From Bacillota bacterium (lineage in GTDB: Bacteria; Bacillota_I; Bacilli_A; RF39; UBA660): a DNA stretch of 64,000 nt. Shown one piece after another: positions 58,494 to 64,000 of the stretch (position 1 is its first letter; every line of letters starts with the position of its first letter). Made by a program: the position numbers and the translations under genes. The stretch covers positions 76,175 to 140,174 of the forward strand of contig SVAU01000005.1 of assembly GCA_015059245.1 (NCBI GenBank), in the 5' to 3' direction. The notes below the pieces were generated by a model that saw only the letters and a program-made list of their open reading frames with translations, did no database searches and had not been told where the DNA came from.

Positions 58494-60531
58494 CTTTTTC
58501 TTCTTCTACTTCTTCTTTTTTTGTACGCATATCTTCTACTGATTCATTGATAGAGTCTTCAATAGTTTTCATATCATTTGTTATCATACTATATCCTATT
58601 GCTGCTCCATGTTCATATGGAAGATTTTTAAATTCTTTGTACAATTTTCTTATGTAACTTACTACTTGTTTTTCTTGGTATCCAACTAAATAAATTAGGT
58701 ATTCATTTCCGTCAGTTCTCATTATGTCTGTATTATCTAGTTGTGTTTTGATTAGAACGTTAGCAGCTGCTTTTATTTGAGCATCTCCTTGTTCATAACC
58801 TAATGTATCGTTAATATTTCTAACTTGATTTAAATCGATAATGATTGTTGCTTGTGGATATATTGTATTTTTATTCCAGTTAGCAATATTTTCATTTAAG
58901 TAATTTCTATTTTTTAATGAAGTAAGTTGATCTATATATTTCATCTTATCTTCTTTTTTGATTTTCTTAGTAATCTTTATTTGTTTTGTTGAACGATATA
59001 CTAAGTATAGAATTATTATAAATGCAGTAATTACTATTAATGAATATTTTGCAACTTGTCCTAATATAGTACCTGATTGCATTGTATATGTATGATTGTA
59101 ATTACCTTTTATTTTTATTTCATTTGGATCTAATGTTTGAATATATTTTTCAAATAATAGATTAAATGTATCATTACCTTTTATATAGAAGTTATATGTT
59201 TCTGATAATGTATTACTATATCTAACACTGTAGTTATTTAAGAAAGATTTTTTATAGTAGTTAAATACTTCTTTATCTAGTACTATTATTTCTTCTTTAC
59301 GTACTACTTTTTTTAGTTCTTTTTCGTTAGCATATGTCTTAATATTTATACCACCTAATGATGTTAAATATTTTTCTATGATACTATTCTTTTGAACATA
59401 TATAGTGTTTTGACTTAATGTAGCTACTGAGTTAATTACTAGTGAATTAGCTTCAGGTGCTACTACTACGAAAGATATATTCATTAATGAATCTACTTCT
59501 TGATATGTAGTGTCTAGATTATAGTAGTTAAAGTATAAGTTTACTTGACTATTAGCTAGAGCTTCAGTAAATTTAGAGAAGTTTTTATATTTTATTGTTT
59601 TAAATTCTGTATCACTAAAGTTACTAAATCTAGTAATGTATTCACTTATAATACCACCATATGTACCACCTATTAGTACTTCATATGGGCTATGATTTAT
59701 GAAACCATATTCATATTCTTTTGATTGAATGTTATCTATTTCTTTATCTGAGATAGATAATGCATCTATGAATAGTTTTAATTCATTTTCATTTAAGCAA
59801 TCTTTTAAGTTTTCTTTTGACCATTTAGCGAAGTATTTTTTTACTATACTACTGAATGTATCATCTTTCTTTACTTCAAATACCATATATTTATTTAAAT
59901 CACTTATATGATAATCGATATAATAGTTTGAAGTTAAGATAGAAGTTAGATTTTCTTCTAATGGTATTATTGCGAATTCTATGTCTGTATTAGTTTCTAA
60001 TGCTTGGAATAATGTTGTTGATGTTTCATATGATGTTAACATTGCATTACTTACATCACTTAGGTATTTAGATATGTTTTTTTCATCTGTTGATAGAACA
60101 CCTATCTTTTTACCATTTAATTGTGATAATGAACTAACATTAACTTTTGATTTACTTATTAATACGTAGTGTTCTTTATGGAATACTACATGATTTTCTT
60201 CTATATCTTCTACTATTTTGAATGAACCTGATTCTACTTGTTCTCCAATACTATATGTATTTTCATTTACTTTTAAATTATATTCAGTTTCTAGGTCTGT
60301 TATGAAGTCAAAGAATACACCGCTACCATTTTTACCAAATATATCTAAGTTATTTGGAACTTTTACTGTTTGTAATACGTCGATATTTTCTGTAATCCAT
60401 TCTTTTTCTTCTACAGTTAATTTATTTTCATCGTTTAATATTTGGTATGTACCAAATGCTATTCCTACTATTGCTAATATTACTATTATAGATATTATTA
60501 TTACTTTTTTACTTAATTTTACTTTTTTCAT
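58483..60531 (-). CDS. Periplasmic-binding-like sensor with degenerate GGDEF domain
   Basis: 682 residues. A membrane helix (about 9-30), an extracytoplasmic region of about 450 residues with two solute-binding-protein-like (SBP_bac_3) halves (LSQLNGKKIGVLSTDE and the VIVLDKE-type second half), a second helix (about 488-507), then a cytoplasmic GGDEF domain starting YIDQLTSLKNRNYLNE. The signature GGDEF reads D607-G-N-E-Y611, so both glycine and metal-binding Asp are changed and cyclic-di-GMP synthesis is unlikely. It may act as a receptor or signal relay. No EAL domain. Overlaps the YihY gene by 11 nt. Confidence 0.8.
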   Translation of the reverse strand: MKKVKLSKKVIIISIIVILAIVGIAFGTYQILNDENKLTVEEKEWITENIDVLQTVKVPNNLDIFGKNGSGVFFDFITDLETEYNLKVNENTYSIGEQVESGSFKIVEDIEENHVVFHKEHYVLISKSKVNVSSLSQLNGKKIGVLSTDEKNISKYLSDVSNAMLTSYETSTTLFQALETNTDIEFAIIPLEENLTSILTSNYYIDYHISDLNKYMVFEVKKDDTFSSIVKKYFAKWSKENLKDCLNENELKLFIDALSISDKEIDNIQSKEYEYGFINHSPYEVLIGGTYGGIISEYITRFSNFSDTEFKTIKYKNFSKFTEALANSQVNLYFNYYNLDTTYQEVDSLMNISFVVVAPEANSLVINSVATLSQNTIYVQKNSIIEKYLTSLGGINIKTYANEKELKKVVRKEEIIVLDKEVFNYYKKSFLNNYSVRYSNTLSETYNFYIKGNDTFNLLFEKYIQTLDPNEIKIKGNYNHTYTMQSGTILGQVAKYSLIVITAFIIILYLVYRSTKQIKITKKIKKEDKMKYIDQLTSLKNRNYLNENIANWNKNTIYPQATIIIDLNQVRNINDTLGYEQGDAQIKAAANVLIKTQLDNTDIMRTDGNEYLIYLVGYQEKQVVSYIRKLYKEFKNLPYEHGAAIGYSMITNDMKTIEDSINESVEDMRTKKEEVEEEKDEK

Positions 60532-60550
60532 ATACTATACCTTTATTATA

Positions 60551-61051
60551 TTACTCAGAAGTTTCTTCTTTTTCTACAGGAGTATTATTATTCCATTTTA
60601 ATTGAGTTCCACTAGCGTTTTTAGCTCCTTCAATTGTATATCCTGGATCTTTATCAGTTGCTTCTTGTTTTAGAGTAAATATGAAATCATAGAATGCTTT
60701 TTCTTCTTCTGTAAATTCATCTAAACTTTTTAAAGCTATTCCTTTTGCTTCTTCTAGTAATACACCAGATTCTACTATCATAGTAATATGTATTCTATTA
60801 CTTTTATCACTTATACTGATAGATACTGATTTTATTTTTTCATTGTTAGTAATATTGTTTTTTATATCGCTTTGTTTCTTTTCAGTTATTTCTACTTGGT
60901 CTCTACCTTCAAGTCTGTAACCATTGTCACCGTTGAAGCCTCCAAATACGTTAATTAATACTGTCATAATAAGTACAAAACAAACTATTACGATAGCCAT
61001 TAGCATTGTAAAAATACGATGTTCTTTAAAAAATTTCCCTATTTTTTTCAT
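60551..61051 (-). CDS. Membrane-anchored protein of unknown function
   Basis: 166 residues from ATG 61051 (GGGTGGGAAAG upstream). One membrane helix (about 14-34) and a soluble extracytoplasmic domain with an alternating charged pattern (KIKSVSISISDKSNRIHITMIVESG). It ends 20 bases before the start of the GGDEF protein, so these are probably one operon. No family recognised; it could be an accessory of that sensor. Confidence 0.62.
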   Translation of the reverse strand: MKKIGKFFKEHRIFTMLMAIVIVCFVLIMTVLINVFGGFNGDNGYRLEGRDQVEITEKKQSDIKNNITNNEKIKSVSISISDKSNRIHITMIVESGVLLEEAKGIALKSLDEFTEEEKAFYDFIFTLKQEATDKDPGYTIEGAKNASGTQLKWNNNTPVEKEETSE

Positions 61052-61146
61052 TCTTTCCCACCCTTTCACAGGTACTTAAATTATACTACAATATATGCTC
61101 TTTATCAATTGTTTACACTTTTTAGAAGTGATACTTGGAGATGAAT

Positions 61147-61175
61147 TTGACTAATATTTAATCATTGTTTATTAT
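61147..61175 (+). promoter_or_regulatory. Promoter of the second amidoligase-like gene
   Basis: TTGACT (61147-61152), 17-base spacer, TATTAT (61170-61175), 26 bases before the start codon. Confidence 0.65.
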
Positions 61176-61200
61176 AATAAACTAATTAGGGGGAATAATT

Positions 61201-62310
61201 ATGGAAAGTGTGAATAGAGAGAATAATGTTATATTATCTTCATTATCAAAAAAAGAATTAATAGACTTATTTACTAGAATTAATGATATGCCATTAACTT
61301 TTAGACGTAAATTAAATATACCTAATAATATTTCTTTTGGTAATGAAATTGAGATTAATGGTATACCTTTAGATAAAGCAGTTTTAATTACTGAGTTATT
61401 TAATGATGTAGCTGCTTTATATGATGAAGATAGATATGCTGTTCATCAAGAAGAAACTGCTGAAGCAGAAATAGTAACTCCAGTATTAACTAATGAAGTA
61501 TGGCATTGGGCTACATTTAAAGAGATGTATGATACTTTATATGAAACTGGTGCTACTATAGGACAAAATACTTCTAGTCATATACATATTGGTTCTAATT
61601 TAATTAATACTCCTGAGAAATTATCATTACTTTTAAAAACTTTAGTAGTATTTGAACCTATTATATTTAAGTTTGGTTATGGTTATTTAGATAAACCAAG
61701 AGATTTCTTAACATCAAGAATTGAGCACTCTATTTTCTCACCTATGATGACACCTAAAAGAGTTAGTTTATTTACTGATGAGTTAGATCATTATAATCAC
61801 GGTGCTCAAGGTGTTATGAGAGCTAAGTTTTTGGATTTTGTTAAACCTGATTTAAGATTTAGACCTGTATTTAATTTTAAAGATTTTGATTTTTCTAAGA
61901 TACATTATGGTATTGAAATGGATGAACCTAATACTAGTGATCATTTTGAAGTAAGATGTTTTAATGGTACTTTAAGACCAGAGATTGCACAAAATAATAT
62001 TAATTTAATTACAAGTATTGTTGCTGCTGTTTTAAATGGTAAGATTGATGAAGAATATATTAAGAAAGAATACGATAGATATAAGAAGAAAAGATATAAT
62101 TTTGATACTTTCTGTGCAATTTTATATGATGAAGATAAGGTTGCTCAATATAATAGATTGTTAAATGGTTTTGGTAAGATTAAGTTAGAGAAAGCTCTTA
62201 AGTTAGCTGATATGATTTTTGATACTGAAACAGATAAGTATTATTTCTTAAAACAATATTTAAAATTATTTAGAGCTGAACCTGAATATATTAGTAGTTT
62301 AGTTAAATAA
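61201..62310 (+). CDS. Amidoligase family enzyme
   Basis: 369 residues. ISFGNEIEING has the first metal Glu, AEIVTPVL the second strand, SSHIHIGS the pair of His residues, and HFEVRCFNGTLRPEI the late conserved Glu-Arg, the pattern of the amidoligase/glutamine-synthetase-like COOH-NH2 ligase fold. These use ATP to form amide bonds on peptide tags, wall peptides or small molecules. It has its own promoter and terminator. Compared with the paralogue at 13180-14016 the His pair is intact, so this is the likely active copy. It begins after an unusual TTAGGGGG binding site resembling that of 24127. Confidence 0.75.
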   Translation: MESVNRENNVILSSLSKKELIDLFTRINDMPLTFRRKLNIPNNISFGNEIEINGIPLDKAVLITELFNDVAALYDEDRYAVHQEETAEAEIVTPVLTNEVWHWATFKEMYDTLYETGATIGQNTSSHIHIGSNLINTPEKLSLLLKTLVVFEPIIFKFGYGYLDKPRDFLTSRIEHSIFSPMMTPKRVSLFTDELDHYNHGAQGVMRAKFLDFVKPDLRFRPVFNFKDFDFSKIHYGIEMDEPNTSDHFEVRCFNGTLRPEIAQNNINLITSIVAAVLNGKIDEEYIKKEYDRYKKKRYNFDTFCAILYDEDKVAQYNRLLNGFGKIKLEKALKLADMIFDTETDKYYFLKQYLKLFRAEPEYISSLVK

Positions 62311-62339
62311 AAGACCACTAGTTGAACTAGTGGTCTTTT
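62309..62339 (+). terminator. Terminator of the amidoligase-like gene
   Basis: A 13-bp stem: AAAAGACCACTAG (62309-62321) pairs with CTAGTGGTCTTTT (62327-62339). Confidence 0.88.
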
Positions 62340-62371
62340 TATTAATATTGTAAACGGATATATTTTAATAG

Positions 62372-63139
62372 TTATTCATCCAATGGAATAGTACCTTTAT
62401 CTAAAGTTTTTAAGTTTTTTTCAATAACCTTTTTTTGGTGTTTGTAAGCTAATTCTCCGAATCCGTCATTATAATTACCAATATATACATTTTTTTCATT
62501 TGTATTGATAAGTATCGGCATTAGAACAACTGAATCAGGATTTATTAAATTGTAACTTACCAATTCTTCTGCAATTTTAGTATTTTTAGTTATTTCAGCA
62601 ATGAAGTAAATATGTAAGTGTATCCAGCCATTTATTATTTTATCTTCGTTATCTGCTAAGTAATCCTGCAATTCTATTAGATGTTTTTTGTAGTCTTTTA
62701 CTATATCTTGAGTTATTCTATTAGATTTTAGAAAGGTATATATATGAACATCATCATTTTTATCTCTCTTTATATAATAGTCCAAGTTCATAGTTGTTAG
62801 ACTACAACTCCCCTTTTTATACTTATTGTTTTTTAGATAAGTTAATAGTCTTTCTGTTATATCTGATTTATAAGATATTTTAGTTGGTATTCTATATTCA
62901 CTTGAGTATCTTATTGGTCCGTATTTTTTATTACCACATAATTCTACAATAAGGAATATAGTACCGAATATTATCATAAAATGGAATGCTAATGAGTCTA
63001 GACTAGAGATTAATCCTTGAGCTCCCCAAAATATTGCCACATAATGCAAAATCCGTCCACCTACTGCAATTATCAGTCCCATTATACAAATTGTTAAACT
63101 TATTGTTGCTCTGATTCTATTAACTTTCTCTTTTTTCAT
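62372..63139 (-). CDS. Putative immunity protein for the RHS toxin, two membrane helices
   Basis: 255 residues. Two membrane segments (about 12-32 and 47-67) followed by a soluble cytoplasmic domain of about 190 residues with GWIHLHIYFIAE and an acidic end. No family recognised. AGGAAGATAATAA precedes the ATG, and only three bases separate it from the RHS stop. Immunity genes for polymorphic RHS toxins typically follow the toxin so closely. A membrane-bound immunity protein would fit a membrane-acting or secreted toxin. The immunity role is inferred from position. Confidence 0.55.
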   Translation of the reverse strand: MKKEKVNRIRATISLTICIMGLIIAVGGRILHYVAIFWGAQGLISSLDSLAFHFMIIFGTIFLIVELCGNKKYGPIRYSSEYRIPTKISYKSDITERLLTYLKNNKYKKGSCSLTTMNLDYYIKRDKNDDVHIYTFLKSNRITQDIVKDYKKHLIELQDYLADNEDKIINGWIHLHIYFIAEITKNTKIAEELVSYNLINPDSVVLMPILINTNEKNVYIGNYNDGFGELAYKHQKKVIEKNLKTLDKGTIPLDE

Positions 63140-63142
63140 TTA

Positions 63143-64000
63143 TTATCTTCCTAACTGTAAACTAAAGAAACTACTTGACCATGGTGTATTAAACAAAGAT
63201 GTTCGTTGTATAAATATATGATATGGTAACGGAGTTTTGTTTTGTTTATACGGCTTATATGTACAAATGTTTTGTTTCTCTTCTTTTTTATTATACACAC
63301 TTGATATAGTATTAGCTATTTGATTTATAACATTATCTCTAGTTGTGGTTTTTATTGCTTTTATTCCTCGCTTACTATTTGTTTTATTTGAAACTACGCC
63401 TCTTATATTTTCTCCGTCATCTATTCCCCATTTATCGTCAACAAAGAAAAGAGTTGTATTTACTATTGAATCAACTATTACACCTTGATAGTCTAGTTGG
63501 TTGCTTTCAGTGTCAAAATTACTAATAAAAGCGCTTCCTATACCTGATGCTATTGATAGTATCTTTTTAGTTTTTTTACTAAATATTTTTAGTGGAGTAA
63601 CTGCTATAAAACCTGAGGTAAATCCATCATAGAAAGCTGTGATTAAGCTTCCTTTTCTATATTCTCCACTAACAATATTACTTAGTGCTTGTAATCCCGC
63701 ATTAATGAGCCCACTTATTATTCCTACTTTAACCGATAAAGCAAACCACGCATTTCCTTCTTCGTCTTTTCTATCTATCGGATTGTTTCCACAATATAGG
63801 TATAGATTATTACTTATAATACCTTGTCCACTGACAATTTCATCTGGATTTATAAATCTTCTTAGATTACTACTATAATATCTACTATTTAAATAGTAAA
63901 GTTGTGTTTCTTCGTCATAGTAGTATGAACGATATCTAAACGGGTTTATTGTACCAAGATTTATTCCGCTATTGTCTACAATACTAGAGATTGCTCCCCA
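63143..64000 (-). CDS. RHS repeat-associated core and C-terminal toxin tip (5' end outside window)
   Basis: Reading in from base 64000 the frame is open to TAA at 63143-63145, giving the last 285 residues. RHS core: FRYRSYYYDEETQLYYLNSRYY...RRFINPDE...NLYLYCGNNPIDRKDEEGNA, the signature of RHS/WapA-type polymorphic toxins. Beyond the core about 205 residues form the variable tip, with hydrophobic stretches (LSVKVGIISGLINAGL, LITAFYDGFTSGFIAV) and no known nuclease motif. There is no start codon for the visible part because it is the end of a large gene. The tip type is not recognised. Confidence 0.9.
   Translation of the reverse strand, partial: WGAISSIVDNSGINLGTINPFRYRSYYYDEETQLYYLNSRYYSSNLRRFINPDEIVSGQGIISNNLYLYCGNNPIDRKDEEGNAWFALSVKVGIISGLINAGLQALSNIVSGEYRKGSLITAFYDGFTSGFIAVTPLKIFSKKTKKILSIASGIGSAFISNFDTESNQLDYQGVIVDSIVNTTLFFVDDKWGIDDGENIRGVVSNKTNSKRGIKAIKTTTRDNVINQIANTISSVYNKKEEKQNICTYKPYKQNKTPLPYHIFIQRTSLFNTPWSSSFFSLQLGR

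Overview
The window looks like chromosome from a low-GC (roughly 30% by eye) Gram-positive bacterium of the Bacilli/Erysipelotrichia/RF39 kind, probably an uncultured gut anaerobe. The signs are AGGAGG/AGGTGAT ribosome binding sites, sigma-A promoters (often extended -10), a CIRCE heat-shock operator, an oxygen-independent class III ribonucleotide reductase, an LTA-synthase-like sulfatase, GH25 lysozyme, and MurE with a DNPR motif (diaminopimelate peptidoglycan). TGA is used as a stop, so the standard code applies. Both tRNA genes encode their own CCA. I cannot name the species.

Layout. 1-8.5 kb: truncated ABC-F ATPase, MazG-like pyrophosphatase, RSH-type HD hydrolase, PAP2 phosphatase, surface metallopeptidase, a secreted repeat protein and a three-gene ABC-2 export operon. 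8.6-20.8 kb, nearly all minus strand: GH25/LysM lipoprotein, diaminopentanoate-dehydrogenase-like enzyme, a Clp-like AAA ATPase with a PH-like protein and an amidoligase-like protein, tRNA-Asn, LemA, RluA-type pseudouridine synthase, two YibE/F proteins, and NrdD with its glycyl-radical domain in a separate 61-codon gene. 21.2-27.5 kb: FIST sensor, then about 1.7 kb without a convincing gene (tandem hairpin repeats plus more hairpins, flanked by promoter and terminator signals), then three tandem HExxH proteins. 27.5-41 kb: DusB, CIRCE-controlled Hsp20, aquaporin, a CCA-transferase homologue with Asn for Asp in its active site, a large membrane protein, a plus-strand cluster with HipA-kinase-like and nucleotidyl-cyclase-like proteins, an HD hydrolase and a five-repeat protein of unknown family.

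41.4-47.2 kb is the most defence-like stretch. It holds a reverse transcriptase preceded by a retron-like msr-msd structure, then transporter, LysR and CoaB genes, then a YhcG-type PD-(D/E)XK nuclease facing a HEPN protein. 47.4-61 kb is mostly housekeeping: tRNA-Gly, MurE, uracil permease with Upp, AsnB, LTA-synthase-like sulfatase, Tex, YihY/BrkB and a degenerate GGDEF protein. 61.2-64 kb has a second amidoligase-like gene and, running off the right edge, the C-terminus of an RHS toxin with its likely immunity gene.

The strongest candidates for something new are (1) the reverse transcriptase with its own retron-like RNA but without the usual retron RT signature or a visible effector, (2) the repeat and hairpin region at 22.45-24.06 kb, which may be a large structured RNA of unknown class, and (3) the split NrdD, the catalytically altered CCA enzyme and the RHS tip/immunity pair. 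Everything here is read from sequence by eye; no database search was run.
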